From the NCBI RefSeq assembly GCF_000422725.1, contig NZ_KE383909.1, positions 351,230-415,229 on the forward strand: DNA of 64,000 nucleotides, written 5' to 3'. The translations under genes and the position numbers were made by a program. This stretch comes from Flavobacterium subsaxonicum WB 4.1-42 = DSM 21790. GTDB taxonomy: Bacteria > Bacteroidota > Bacteroidia > Flavobacteriales > Flavobacteriaceae. Below, one piece after another: positions 36,755 through 46,207 of this stretch (position 1 is its first letter; each line of letters begins with the position of its first letter). The notes beneath the pieces are model-generated. The model was not told the origin of the DNA, made no database searches, and worked only from the letters and a program-made list of their open reading frames with translations.

Positions 36755-37147
36755 ATGGAAAAGAAAGAAAACAACCGTACCAGATGGATACATCTTAGGC
36801 TTAGCCCTGTTGAATACCAAAAGATATTCAAGGCTTTCAGCAAATCAACCTGCCGAAAAATCAGTGAATATGTACGTAAAAATCTTTTGGACAAGCCTGT
36901 AGTGACCAATTACCGCAACCAGTCCCTTGATGAATTTATGGGTGAACTGATTCGCTTGCGCGGTGAGCTCAATGCGATAGGGAACAACTTTAACCAGGCC
37001 GTAAAAAAATTGCATACCGTGCAGCAAATACCTGAATTTAAAGCGTGGCTGGTCAGCTATGAACTGGAGCGAAAGATACTTTTTAATAAGGTCGATGAGG
37101 TTAAAGTGCACATTCAAAAAATGGCAGAACAATGGTTGCAATCATAA
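36755..37147 (+). CDS. mobA: Relaxosome accessory protein (MobA/MobC-like)
   Basis: A 130-residue DNA-binding protein. The N-terminal part (TRWIHLRLSPVEYQKI) looks like a ribbon-helix-helix, and the motif RLRGELNAIGNNFNQAVKKL is the signature of MobC-type relaxosome proteins, which help the relaxase to open the transfer origin. The last 16 bases overlap the relaxase gene, so the two are translated together. The hairpin cluster directly upstream is the probable target. Naming differs between Bacteroidota elements; mobA is used here for the gene preceding the relaxase. Confidence 0.82.
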   Translation: MEKKENNRTRWIHLRLSPVEYQKIFKAFSKSTCRKISEYVRKNLLDKPVVTNYRNQSLDEFMGELIRLRGELNAIGNNFNQAVKKLHTVQQIPEFKAWLVSYELERKILFNKVDEVKVHIQKMAEQWLQS

Positions 37148-38445
37148 AGACCGGCCATTCCATCCGCAACATTTTCAACTACAACGAAAATAAAGTGAAG
37201 GAAGGTGTGGCGCAATGTATTGGTGAGGGAAATTATCCCGTTGATGTGGATAAAATGAACCTTACAATGAAGCTTAACAGGCTATTAAAACAGGCAGCAC
37301 TTAATGATAATGTGACGCGGAACAGCGTGCATATTTCCCTGAATTTCGATCCGTCGGAAATAGGTTTGCCGCAAGAAAAACTAATGGATATCGCTGCTGA
37401 TTATATGGAGCGGATAGGCTTCGGACAGCAGCCTTACCTTGTGTACCAGCATCATGATGCAGGGCATCCGCATATCCACCTGGTTTCTATAAAAATTAAG
37501 GATGATGGCAGCCGGATAGATACCCAGAATATTGGGCGTAACCAGTCCGAGACGGCAAGGAAAGAGATTGAGAAAGAGTATGGTTTGGTTGTGGCACAAG
37601 GGCGTAAAAAAGGGGAAGGTTTTGAACTGCAACCCATCAGTACCGCTAAAGTGCGGTATGGCAAAATACAGTCAAAAAAAGCGATTACAAATGTATTGAG
37701 TGTTGTGCTACCGAACTATAAATATGCCAGCCTGCCGGAACTCAATGCGGTGCTCCAACTATATAATGTTAAGGCCGACCGGGGGAGTGAGGGCTCACGA
37801 ATATTTAAAGGAGGTGGGTTAGTATACCGGATATTAGATGAGAATGGCATCCCTACAGGTGTGCCTGTCAAAGCCAGTGATTTTTATAACAGGCCGACCT
37901 TGAAGTTTTTAGAACAAAAGTTCCCTGCAAATAAGGTGGCACAGGTGCTGCACAAGGCCAGGGTAAAAAGCGTCATTAACCGGGCGTTGTTAGGTAATAG
38001 TGTTGTATTGTCCGGCTTCATCGGCGCCTTGGAGAAGGAGGGCGTAAACACCGTACTAAGGAAAAATACAGAAGGTATAGTCTATGGGATTACCTACGTA
38101 GACCATACCACCAAAAGTGTTTTTAATGGTAGCGCCTTGGGCAAGCCCTACAGTGCTAAAGGCATATTGGAGCGATGCGGTACTACAGCAAAGGACGATC
38201 ATAAAGTCGTGGTTAAGAAAAATGATGTTAGCCGGCGCATTACAGAGAGTAATAGGGCAAAGGCAATTACGAATAGACAAGGCGCACCTCCTATGAATAG
38301 CCTTATTAAAGCAAATGGTGATAGTGCAATTGAGAAACTTGCCGACCTGTTAACGCAGGCTGAACAGGCACCGGGATACATTCCGGGGGAACTTAAAGGC
38401 AGGCGGAAAAAGAAAAAAAGAAGGGGACGGTCCGATAATCCATAA
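37132..38445 (+). CDS. mobB: Relaxase (MobB/VirD2-type mobilisation nuclease)
   Basis: A 437-residue relaxase that nicks one strand at oriT and stays bound to the 5' end during transfer. The metal-binding histidine motif HHDAGHPHIHLVS stands at about residues 107-119. Candidate catalytic tyrosines lie near the N-terminus (IFNYNENK, Tyr17). The C-terminal part is basic, ending in GRRKKKKRRGRSDN-like residues. The gene overlaps the relaxosome gene by 16 bp and precedes the coupling protein gene by 11 bp, the standard mobABC order in Bacteroidota. Confidence 0.9.
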   Translation: MVAIIKTGHSIRNIFNYNENKVKEGVAQCIGEGNYPVDVDKMNLTMKLNRLLKQAALNDNVTRNSVHISLNFDPSEIGLPQEKLMDIAADYMERIGFGQQPYLVYQHHDAGHPHIHLVSIKIKDDGSRIDTQNIGRNQSETARKEIEKEYGLVVAQGRKKGEGFELQPISTAKVRYGKIQSKKAITNVLSVVLPNYKYASLPELNAVLQLYNVKADRGSEGSRIFKGGGLVYRILDENGIPTGVPVKASDFYNRPTLKFLEQKFPANKVAQVLHKARVKSVINRALLGNSVVLSGFIGALEKEGVNTVLRKNTEGIVYGITYVDHTTKSVFNGSALGKPYSAKGILERCGTTAKDDHKVVVKKNDVSRRITESNRAKAITNRQGAPPMNSLIKANGDSAIEKLADLLTQAEQAPGYIPGELKGRRKKKKRRGRSDNP

Positions 38446-38456
38446 TATAAATCATC

Positions 38457-40445
38457 ATGGCAATGCAAACCGGAGAAAATGAACAGGCACTAAGGAAAAT
38501 TCTTGACATGACCAGGCTGATCAGTATTGTCATACTGGCACTGCATTTTTATTATTACTGTTATGCTGCATTTGAGCAGTGGGGAGTAATTAGCGGCTTC
38601 AGTGATAAAATTCTGGGCAATGTTCGCAATACAGGATTATACAGTAATTTTCACAAATCAAAGTTATTTGCCTTAGCCTTTTTGGCTATCTCTTTATTGG
38701 GTGCGAAGGGGCGCAAGGATGAGAAATTAAGTTACAAGGCCGCCTTTACATACATTATTACAGGTATGCTTTTGTATTTTGCAGGCTACCTTGCACTGCT
38801 GTTGCCCTTTAAAATTATCTGGGTAGCAACAACCTATATGTGTGTTACCGGTGTCGGTTTTTTATTGGTGCTGACCGGGGGCACACTGCTCTCCCGCATT
38901 ATAAAGGACAGGCTTAACAACAAAGATATTTTCAACAAAGAGAATGAGACTTTTCCACAGGAAGAGCGGCTTTTGGAAAATGAATATTCCATTAACCTGC
39001 CGGCCCGCTATTACCTTAAAGACAAGGTACGGCAAAGCTGGATTAATATCATCAACCCATTCCGTGGGATACTGGTATCAGGTACGCCCGGTTCCGGTAA
39101 ATCGTATTTCCTGATCCGCCACGTCATTACCCAGCACATCCGCAAAGGGTTTACAATGTTCGTGTATGATTTTAAGTTTGATGACCTCTCGCGGATCGCA
39201 TACAATACCTGGCTTAAGTACAAACACCTGTATCCTAAGCCACCGAAGTTCTACGTTATTAATTTTGACGACTTGTCTCGTACGAACCGCTGTAACCCGT
39301 TAGAACCTTCAGCCATGACCGATATTACGGACGCGGCAGAGTCAGCCCGTACGATCTTGATGGGGCTCAATAGGGAATGGATAAAAAAACAGGGAGACTT
39401 CTTTGTAGAATCTCCCATTAATTTTGTTACCGCCATAATATGGTACCTGAAAAAATATAAGGATGGGGAGTTCTGTACCCTTCCCCATGTTATTGAACTG
39501 ATGCAGGCGGATTATGACAGCCTCTTTACATTACTCCGTACCGAAAAAGAAATTGAAGTGCTCATCAATCCCTTTGTCAATGCGTATCTTAATGACGTTA
39601 TGGAGCAGCTGGAGGGACAAATCGCCTCTGCTAAAGTAGCCATGGCAAGGTTGTCATCACCACAGCTATATTATGTACTATCAGGGAATGAGTTTACACT
39701 GGACATCAATAACCCGGATGACCCTAAAATTGTTTGCATGGGCAATAACCCCCAGAAAATCCAGATCTATGGAGCCGTTTTATCCTTGTATGTTACCCGC
39801 TTGGTAAAGCAGGTAAACAAAAAAGGAAAGCAGAAAAGCAGCCTGATTTTTGACGAATTCCCGACCATCTATTTAAACAATATGGACAGCCTAATTGCGA
39901 CAGCCCGTAGCAATAAAGTCTCGACCTGCCTCGGTATCCAAGACTTCAGCCAGCTGCGTAAAGACTACGGGCGTGAGCAGGCCGATGTGATTATTAATAT
40001 TGTAGGGAACATTGCCAGCGGGCAGGTAACCGGTGATACCGCCAAACAATTGTCAGAGCGTTTTGGTAAGATTATGCAGGACAGGGAAAGCCTCTCGATC
40101 AATAGTGGTGACACCTCGATAAGCCGTTCAAAACAATTGGAATCGGCGGTGCCACCCTCAAAAATTTCATCCTTAAGTTCAGGGGAATTTGTCGGCATGG
40201 TTGCCGATGACCCTGAAAATAAGATTGAGCTTAAAACGTTTCACTGTGAGATTCTCAACGACCATAAAGCCCTCAAAGAGGAAGAAGATAGCTACAAAGA
40301 AATTGAAGTGATACGCAAGATTGATAATTCGATGGTGCAAAAGAATTATCTGCAGATCAAGCAGGACATACAGGATATCACACATTCTGAAATAAACCGC
40401 CTGTTAAGTGACCCTGCCTTCGCATACCTGGTAATCAAAAAGTAA
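38457..40445 (+). CDS. mobC: Type IV coupling protein (MobC/TraD-VirD4-like ATPase)
   Basis: A 662-residue coupling ATPase that hands the relaxase-DNA complex to the secretion channel. It has three to four N-terminal transmembrane segments (within residues 12-145), Walker A GTPGSGKS at 209-216, Walker B with LIFDEFPTIYL near 460, and a Q/R-rich motif ATARSNKVSTCLGIQDFSQL typical of VirD4/TraG-type coupling proteins. It lies 11 bp after the relaxase gene. In Bacteroidota elements this gene is usually named mobC or traG-like. Confidence 0.9.
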   Translation: MAMQTGENEQALRKILDMTRLISIVILALHFYYYCYAAFEQWGVISGFSDKILGNVRNTGLYSNFHKSKLFALAFLAISLLGAKGRKDEKLSYKAAFTYIITGMLLYFAGYLALLLPFKIIWVATTYMCVTGVGFLLVLTGGTLLSRIIKDRLNNKDIFNKENETFPQEERLLENEYSINLPARYYLKDKVRQSWINIINPFRGILVSGTPGSGKSYFLIRHVITQHIRKGFTMFVYDFKFDDLSRIAYNTWLKYKHLYPKPPKFYVINFDDLSRTNRCNPLEPSAMTDITDAAESARTILMGLNREWIKKQGDFFVESPINFVTAIIWYLKKYKDGEFCTLPHVIELMQADYDSLFTLLRTEKEIEVLINPFVNAYLNDVMEQLEGQIASAKVAMARLSSPQLYYVLSGNEFTLDINNPDDPKIVCMGNNPQKIQIYGAVLSLYVTRLVKQVNKKGKQKSSLIFDEFPTIYLNNMDSLIATARSNKVSTCLGIQDFSQLRKDYGREQADVIINIVGNIASGQVTGDTAKQLSERFGKIMQDRESLSINSGDTSISRSKQLESAVPPSKISSLSSGEFVGMVADDPENKIELKTFHCEILNDHKALKEEEDSYKEIEVIRKIDNSMVQKNYLQIKQDIQDITHSEINRLLSDPAFAYLVIKK

Positions 40446-40503
40446 GGCTGGGTTTTTAAAGATCTTAATTATTAATCTACTTTTACATATAATCAATCGT
40501 ATC

Positions 40504-41526
40504 ATGGCAATTAAAGATATAGTAGCTACAGACACCAATGAAGACAGCCTTTTCAAAGAGTTATCTTTCCTTATTGAGCAAAGCCAGGGCAGTCTGGTGG
40601 CACAGGCAAACAGTACTCTGACCATGCTTTTTTGGCATGTCGGCAGCCGTATTAATCGCGAGATCCTGCAATATAAGAGGGCTGAATATTCAAAACAGAT
40701 TGTGTCGACACTGTCGACACAATTGAAGGCGCAGTATGGTAGGAATTTTGAATTGCGAAATTTAAGGCGTATGCTACAGTTTGCCGAAAAGTTTCCTGAT
40801 GAGCAGGTGTTAATGACATTATCACGGCATTTGAGCTGGTCCCACTTTGTGGAATTGCTGCCTTTAAAAACCCAGGAAGCGCAATGGTATTATGCCCAGG
40901 TTGCCGCGAATGAAGTTTTGGGGATACGTGACCTGCGCAAAAAGATTGCTTCAAAAGATTTTGAGCGCACTGCTATTGCCAACTTACAAAATGTAAGCAA
41001 CAACCCCGGTATCCATAACAATTTTAAAGACCCCTACTTTCTGGATTTTTTAGGGTTGCAGGACACCTATCTTGAGAAAGACCTGGAGCAGGCAATCCTC
41101 AGGGAACTGGAAAGTTTTATATTAGAATTAGGTAAGGGCTTTGCTTTTGTGGAACGCCAGAAACGGATGATCATTGATGGGGAGGATTTTCATCTGGACC
41201 TGTTATTCTATCACCGCATACTTAAGCGGCTCGTGGCAGTGGAATTAAAGCTGGGCAAATTCCAGGCAAAGCATAAAGGACAGATGGAGCTCTATTTGAA
41301 ATGGCTGGACCGCTACGAAAAGGCAGATGGGGAAGGTGCACCTATTGGGCTCATACTTTGCGCTGAAAGCAGCCGGGAGCAGGTGGAGTTACTGGAGATG
41401 CATAAAGATGGGATAATGGTGGCAGAATACTGGACGGAACTTCCATCTAAAAAAGAACTGGAGCGAAAGATACATAGTATTTTAATTCAGGCTAAAGAAA
41501 GGATGGATAGAAACAGGTTGGGATAA
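40504..41526 (+). CDS. DUF1016 / YhcG-type PD-(D/E)XK nuclease
   Basis: A 340-residue protein of the YhcG (DUF1016) family. The N-terminal domain includes FWHVGSRINREILQ and YGRNFELRNLRRMLQFAEKF, both characteristic. The C-terminal nuclease part has Asp in FHLDLLFYHR and the ELK motif in LVAVELKLG (about residues 231-247). YhcG-like proteins are frequent near mobile elements and restriction systems, but their cellular role is not settled. Located 58 bp after the coupling protein gene, it may belong to the mob operon or be separate cargo. Confidence 0.88.
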   Translation: MAIKDIVATDTNEDSLFKELSFLIEQSQGSLVAQANSTLTMLFWHVGSRINREILQYKRAEYSKQIVSTLSTQLKAQYGRNFELRNLRRMLQFAEKFPDEQVLMTLSRHLSWSHFVELLPLKTQEAQWYYAQVAANEVLGIRDLRKKIASKDFERTAIANLQNVSNNPGIHNNFKDPYFLDFLGLQDTYLEKDLEQAILRELESFILELGKGFAFVERQKRMIIDGEDFHLDLLFYHRILKRLVAVELKLGKFQAKHKGQMELYLKWLDRYEKADGEGAPIGLILCAESSREQVELLEMHKDGIMVAEYWTELPSKKELERKIHSILIQAKERMDRNRLG

Positions 41527-41564
41527 CCATTTGCCTTTCTGTCGTTATCATGCATGTATTATAG

Positions 41565-41595
41565 CTTGGCCATTACATTAATAATGCTAAATTTG
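41565..41595 (+). promoter_or_regulatory. Promoter of the xse operon
   Basis: A TAaaTTTG box at 41588-41595 with a TTG at 41565-41567, 20 bp apart, closely fits the Bacteroidota consensus. Transcription would start near 41602, about 14 nt ahead of the GTG start of xseA. Confidence 0.65.
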
Positions 41596-41615
41596 TTTTA
41601 TAACCTGAATGGCCA

Positions 41616-43055
41616 GTGTCACAATTTAGTAACCCCATAAAGCTTTCGCAGCTGAGCACCCTGATTACAGATGCCATAGAGGTGGCATTCCGTAATAAAA
41701 GCTATTGGGTAATCGCAGATGTAACTAACCATTCGTATAAAGAAGCGAAGAATTTCCATAATTTTGATCTGGTAGAGAAAGATGGAAATTCTCATGCTAT
41801 TGTAGCCAAAATAGCCGGGAAGGCATGGGGTACCAGTGCTGTGAAGATTAAGGATTTTGAAAATGTAACTGGGCAGCGTTTTACTAATAATATCCAGGTA
41901 CTTATACTGGTAAGCATTGAATACCATGCCCAGTACGGGCTATCTGTAACGCTCCTAAATATTGACCCCAATTTTACCCTGGGCTTGCTGGAACAACAGC
42001 GCAAAGCGACCCTTGAAATGCTGGTGCTGCGTAATAAATTTATTAAAAAGATTGGGGACGGCTACCTTACAGATAATAATGAACTCAGGCTGAATCCCGT
42101 TCTGCAGCGTATAGCGCTGATTTCGTCATCAATATCAGCCGGTAGTGAAGATTTCAGGCACACCCTTGACAATAACGATTACGGTTATACCTATCAGGTG
42201 GATGATTACTTTGCCGGAGTGCAGGGTGAAAAAAATGTACAGCAATTTGTGGATAAGCTGGTAGCCGTGTATAATTCCGGAGTTGCCTACGATGCAGTAG
42301 TAATTGTACGCGGTGGCGGTGCACAGACTGATTTCCTTATCTTTGATAATTATCGAATTGCACGCACTGTAGCGAAGTTCCCCATTCCGATAATCACCGG
42401 TATAGGGCATCAGAAAAATGAGACCCTTACCGACTTAATGGTACATACTCAGACTAAAACGCCGACGAAGGCAGCAGAATTTATTATTGCTTACAATAGA
42501 AATTTTGAGGAAAAGATGGTTACATTCCAGAAAAACGTGGTCATGCGCTCACAACAGTTAATTGCTGTTGCCCAGCAAAAATTGACCGTGCTTAACTATG
42601 GTGTTATAGAAAGTTCTCGCAATTCATCAGCCAGACAAAAGGACAGGCTCATTACACTGAACCATAAGATAGCTGAAAGGGCAAAATCCATTATCTTTAG
42701 CCAACAGAAAAAACTGTTACAGATCTCCGCCATACTTACTGTCAGGCCACAGCTTCTGCTTAAAGACAGGAAAAATGAAATTAAGAACATAGAGAAGAAT
42801 ATAAAAATATATACAGATGCCTGTTTAAAAGAGCAGGATGAAAAACTAGCGAATTTTGAAACAGCTATCCGTATCATGTCTCCTGGAAATATATTAAAGA
42901 AGGGCTATGCAATTATAATGAAAAGTGATAAAATAGTCTATAATGCAGGCAGCCTTGAACCGGGTGATGATATAGATGTTGTATTTTACGACAATATAAT
43001 ACGGTCAACAATAAAAGAAAAAAACGGATATAATGGAAGAGGGAATGACTTATGA
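41616..43055 (+). CDS. xseA: Exonuclease VII large subunit
   Basis: A 479-residue catalytic subunit of exonuclease VII, which degrades single-stranded DNA from both ends. The start is GTG 41616. An OB-fold N-terminal domain (about 1-115) precedes the nuclease core with ALISSSISAGSEDFRH, VVIVRGGGAQTDF and PIITGIGHQKNETLTD (catalytic His near residue 268), followed by a helical region and a C-terminal GYAIIMKSDKIV motif. The length is slightly above the usual 400-450. xseB starts within its last 23 bases. Exonuclease VII genes are unusual cargo and may process transferred single strands. Confidence 0.93.
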   Translation: MSQFSNPIKLSQLSTLITDAIEVAFRNKSYWVIADVTNHSYKEAKNFHNFDLVEKDGNSHAIVAKIAGKAWGTSAVKIKDFENVTGQRFTNNIQVLILVSIEYHAQYGLSVTLLNIDPNFTLGLLEQQRKATLEMLVLRNKFIKKIGDGYLTDNNELRLNPVLQRIALISSSISAGSEDFRHTLDNNDYGYTYQVDDYFAGVQGEKNVQQFVDKLVAVYNSGVAYDAVVIVRGGGAQTDFLIFDNYRIARTVAKFPIPIITGIGHQKNETLTDLMVHTQTKTPTKAAEFIIAYNRNFEEKMVTFQKNVVMRSQQLIAVAQQKLTVLNYGVIESSRNSSARQKDRLITLNHKIAERAKSIIFSQQKKLLQISAILTVRPQLLLKDRKNEIKNIEKNIKIYTDACLKEQDEKLANFETAIRIMSPGNILKKGYAIIMKSDKIVYNAGSLEPGDDIDVVFYDNIIRSTIKEKNGYNGRGNDL

Positions 43056-43245
43056 GAAAGCTTATAATGAGCTGGAGCAAATAACTAAGGAAATCGAAAA
43101 CGAGATAATAACGGTAGATGTGTTAGCAGATAAAGTCAAGCGAGCTTCCGAGTTGGTTGAATTCTGCAGGGAAAAACTCCGTTCCGCAGAATTGGAAATT
43201 AATAAAATTATTTCAAATAGGGATCCTCAGATTTCAGCGCAATAA
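43033..43245 (+). CDS. xseB: Exonuclease VII small subunit
   Basis: A 70-residue helical protein with MTYEKAYNELEQITKEIE and VKRASELVEFCREKLRSAE, matching the two-helix XseB fold that clasps XseA. The overlap with xseA is 23 bp. The usual start of the conserved part is the second methionine (residue 5); either start is possible. Confidence 0.9.
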   Translation: MEEGMTYEKAYNELEQITKEIENEIITVDVLADKVKRASELVEFCREKLRSAELEINKIISNRDPQISAQ

Positions 43246-43463
43246 AGAGAAAGCCTTTAGGCTCATCTTGTTCTTTTATATTGTCTGAACTTCGGAGATA
43301 CTGGTTTTTTCACTCATAATAGTGGGGCCTTAAAACTAAGTTCTAGTACTATTGGTATGTGGCTTATAATTTCTATTGATTAAATACATTTACAAACTCT
43401 GAAAATAAAGGTTCAATGATTATCTTTCTAACTTCGTAACAAGCTTTAATAGGGCGTTAAATA

Positions 43464-44180
43464 ATGATTATTATGAATCAAAATACTATTGAAGAGCTTC
43501 TCTCATCACTTGGGCAATTTGAAGCGATGATAGATAAAGCTGAAATATCATCAAAAAAAAAATATTTTGATGGGGAAACTCAGGCACTAAAGGATATCCG
43601 CCTGTTTCTTAATGGCCTGATAAGTAAGATTGCAGGAACGCTAAGGACATCTATCAAACACCCAACTTTTGAAAAAGGATATCAAATTGCTTTATCCGCC
43701 TCCTTTATTCGTACGCATTTTCTGTTGCACCGCTTATTATTTGAAGGTCATGGAGTGGAAGCCATGACTTTGTGCCGGAAGAATCTTGAAAACCTTACAC
43801 GGATATACGAACTGGATAAAAATACCATTATTAAACTGTCTAAGAAAACACCTAATGTTAGAAATATTTTAGGGAATCTTGGTAAGTTTTTATATCCGAC
43901 ATTGTCAGAAATAGCACATTTCGGCACAATGGATATAAGTGCCCTACTATCAACTAAAATTGAAAGCGGAATACATAGCGTTTCAATTTATCCTAACTAT
44001 GAGGCCGAATTTCAAAATCTTATAAATGCTGATATTGTTATTTCATTACGTTTTTTAGCATGGCTTATACTATTTTGTGAACTTAATCTTGATTACAATC
44101 CCAAAGAAGATATGGAAATCTTATATGTACTAGGAAATATGTGCATAGAGGAAAAAATTCTTGTTCTTAGTAAAGCATGA
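43464..44180 (+). CDS. Hypothetical protein, possibly DUF5677-like
   Basis: A 238-residue soluble helical protein. The stretch LLHRLLFEGHGVEAMTLCRK (about residues 88-107) resembles the core of DUF5677-type proteins, of unknown function. An alternative ATG lies three codons inside at 43473. It stands alone between the xse genes and the LexA-like gene, which is convergent with it (19 bp between the ends). No catalytic motif is visible. Confidence 0.65.
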   Translation: MIIMNQNTIEELLSSLGQFEAMIDKAEISSKKKYFDGETQALKDIRLFLNGLISKIAGTLRTSIKHPTFEKGYQIALSASFIRTHFLLHRLLFEGHGVEAMTLCRKNLENLTRIYELDKNTIIKLSKKTPNVRNILGNLGKFLYPTLSEIAHFGTMDISALLSTKIESGIHSVSIYPNYEAEFQNLINADIVISLRFLAWLILFCELNLDYNPKEDMEILYVLGNMCIEEKILVLSKA

Positions 44181-44199
44181 TAATTTTTCTCTTAAAGGA

Positions 44200-44958
44200 T
44201 TATATCTTTGTTTTTCGAATTTCATTGCGTAGTTCGAGAAACATACCACGGATTGAATCAAAACTTAAGTCGTCGGCTTCGAATTCTGTTGTCTCGATAC
44301 TGCAGGCATACTCCCAAATCTCCAGCACTTCGGAGACCCGTATCTCGTAAGGTTTGTAAAATGAATTGTTCGACTGGAGCATCAGGCGGTTATTGCCATT
44401 GCGGTTGAGGCGCTTATAGACAATGCCCTCGCTTTTGGTGAGCAGTACGTACGTCCGCCCGTCCATTACATCCCCAAGCTGTTCCACATACCTCCCAACG
44501 ATAAAAGAACCGTCTTTATGCGGGGGCATGGAATCACCTGAAACCGGGAATGCGCGGTATTTGCCGGCACGTAAAAACGGTAGCGAGATCTGTTGCAACT
44601 TCTCGATAAACTCAGGGTCACTATATCCGCTGGTGTAACCCGCTTTTGCTTTGTGCGGTATGACCTCAATAATATTCTCCCCATCCTTATCCACTGTGAT
44701 TGGCAATAATATACGGTTGCCCGCCAGTTGTAGCAGGTCTTCGACAGGCACTTTACGCACATCTACCGACAGCAACAGGTCAATACTGATATGGTAATAA
44801 TGGGCGATGCGCTGCAGGAGTGCATAAGGGGCTTCGGAGCGTCCGGACTCGTATTTAACATAGGCTCCACGCGAAATCAGAAGCTCGTCAGCAAGCTTTT
44901 CCTGGGAAATATTCTTTTGGCTCCTTAAGTACCTGATGTTGTCGGAAAATAAAGACAT
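44200..44958 (-). CDS. LexA-like self-cleaving repressor (XRE HTH plus S24 peptidase)
   Basis: A 252-residue repressor starting at ATG 44958 (MSLFSDNIRYLRSQKNISQE); ten upstream codons without ATG are left out. The N-terminal Cro/C1-type HTH (about 5-62) is followed by an S24/LexA-type peptidase domain: cleavage-site-like KAKAGY (Ala106-Gly107), nucleophile Ser143 in VSGDSMPP and Lys182 in GIVYKRLN. Proteins of this build cleave themselves when RecA filaments form after DNA damage. It is divergent from the polymerase operon, and two TTGTTACAA operators occupy the 90 bp between them. It should therefore repress both itself and the repair cassette until damage occurs. Confidence 0.88.
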   Translation of the reverse strand: MSLFSDNIRYLRSQKNISQEKLADELLISRGAYVKYESGRSEAPYALLQRIAHYYHISIDLLLSVDVRKVPVEDLLQLAGNRILLPITVDKDGENIIEVIPHKAKAGYTSGYSDPEFIEKLQQISLPFLRAGKYRAFPVSGDSMPPHKDGSFIVGRYVEQLGDVMDGRTYVLLTKSEGIVYKRLNRNGNNRLMLQSNNSFYKPYEIRVSEVLEIWEYACSIETTEFEADDLSFDSIRGMFLELRNEIRKTKI

Positions 44959-44966
44959 AGTATTAA

Positions 44967-45024
44967 TTGTTACAAATTGGAACAGCAAATATAATTTAAT
45001 TTGTTACAATCTGGTCTAATTTTG
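44967..45024. promoter_or_regulatory. Twin TTGTTACAA operators and overlapping divergent promoters
   Basis: Two identical 9-base dyads lie at 44967-44975 and 45001-45009, 34 bp apart. The minus-strand promoter box TATATTTG (44993-44986) lies between them and drives the repressor gene. The plus-strand box TAATTTTG (45017-45024) lies just after the second and drives the polymerase operon. Repressor bound at both would block both promoters. Confidence 0.7.
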
Positions 45025-45048
45025 CAATGTATTATTAATGCAGTGATT

Positions 45049-46206
45049 ATGGAAAGGGCAATCGTACATATGGACCTGGATACATTCTTCGTATCCTGCA
45101 TGAGGCTTCAACACCCTGAAATGGAGGGGATTCCACTGATTGTAGGTGGTGGCGACCGTGGTGTGGTTGCTTCCTGCTCGTATGAAGCGCGCAGGTTTGG
45201 CGTACGCTCGGCAATGCCAACTAAAATGGCACTAAAACTTTGCCCTGAAGCAAAAATAGTAAAGGGCGATATGGAATTATTTTCTCGCTATTCCAATACT
45301 GTTACCGAGATCATTGAGGAAAAAGCCCCCATTGTGGAAAAAGCTTCCATCGACGAGCACTACCTCGACATCACCGGGATGGATCGGTTCCACGGTGCCT
45401 ACAAATGGACCAATGAGCTGGCAGCAAGAGTGACCCATGAAACGGGGCTACCGATAAGTTTTGCGTTATCGGTGAATAAGACCGTTTCCAAGATAGCTAC
45501 CGGGGAGGGCAAGCCCAAAGGCAACCTTGAGATTACCGCCATGCAGGTACGACAATTCCTCAACCCACTTTCCATCCGTAAGATCCCGATGGTAGGCAAT
45601 GCTACCTTTACATTATTATCCCGTATCGGTATTCGAAACATACAGACCCTTGCCGAAATGCCCGCGCAGGTGCTGCAGGAAATGATTGGGATGAACGGGC
45701 TGGAACTTTGGAAAAAAGCCAACGGGATCGATATCCGGCCGGTAGAACCCCACCGTGAGCGCAAATCCCTGTCCACCGAAGACACCTTTCACCAGGATAC
45801 TACCGATATACACTTCCTGCGCGCTGTCTTATGCGGCATGGTAGAGTCCCTGGCCTACCAGCTTCGCCAAGAAAACTGGCTGACATCAACGGTAACAGTG
45901 AAGATCCGGTATTCCAATTTTGACACAGAATTTAAGCAGTGTACTATTCCGTATACTTCTGCCGACCATACCCTTACAAAGACTGTACTGGAACTTTTTA
46001 AAAAGCTCTTCCATCGCCGCATGAGCCTGCGCATGGTCGGCGTGAGTTTCAGTGGGCTGGTACGCGGTACCTACCAGATCAATATGTTTGAAGATACCGT
46101 GGAATTAATGTCGCTTTACCAGGCAATGGACAAGATCAAGAACCGTTTTGGAGCCAATGCCGTGATGCGCTGCAATGGTGCGTTCCTGAAACCTAAAGCC
46201 CTTTAA
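45049..46206 (+). CDS. dinB: Y-family DNA polymerase (DinB/Pol IV-like)
   Basis: A 385-residue translesion polymerase starting at ATG 45049 (MERAIVHMDLDTFF). Catalytic acidic residues are intact: Asp9 and the Asp102-Glu103 pair in SIDEHYLD, so it should be active, unlike ImuB proteins. A helix-hairpin-helix region with RKIPMVGNATFTLLSRIG and a little-finger domain (TVKIRYSNFDTE) follow. It is the first gene of the operon under the LexA-like repressor. It is followed after 1 bp by the DnaE-type gene, an arrangement like the imuB-dnaE2 mutagenesis cassettes. Confidence 0.93.
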   Translation: MERAIVHMDLDTFFVSCMRLQHPEMEGIPLIVGGGDRGVVASCSYEARRFGVRSAMPTKMALKLCPEAKIVKGDMELFSRYSNTVTEIIEEKAPIVEKASIDEHYLDITGMDRFHGAYKWTNELAARVTHETGLPISFALSVNKTVSKIATGEGKPKGNLEITAMQVRQFLNPLSIRKIPMVGNATFTLLSRIGIRNIQTLAEMPAQVLQEMIGMNGLELWKKANGIDIRPVEPHRERKSLSTEDTFHQDTTDIHFLRAVLCGMVESLAYQLRQENWLTSTVTVKIRYSNFDTEFKQCTIPYTSADHTLTKTVLELFKKLFHRRMSLRMVGVSFSGLVRGTYQINMFEDTVELMSLYQAMDKIKNRFGANAVMRCNGAFLKPKAL

Positions 46207-46207
46207 A

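Noticed and set aside
36598..36909. Minus-strand open frames across the region before mobA
   Set aside because: They cover the hairpin cluster and the start of mobA and have no protein-like pattern; they are shadows.
44200..44988. Prophage region because of the LexA/C1-like repressor
   Set aside because: No phage structural, lysis or integrase genes are near; the repressor is divergent from a repair operon with matching operators.
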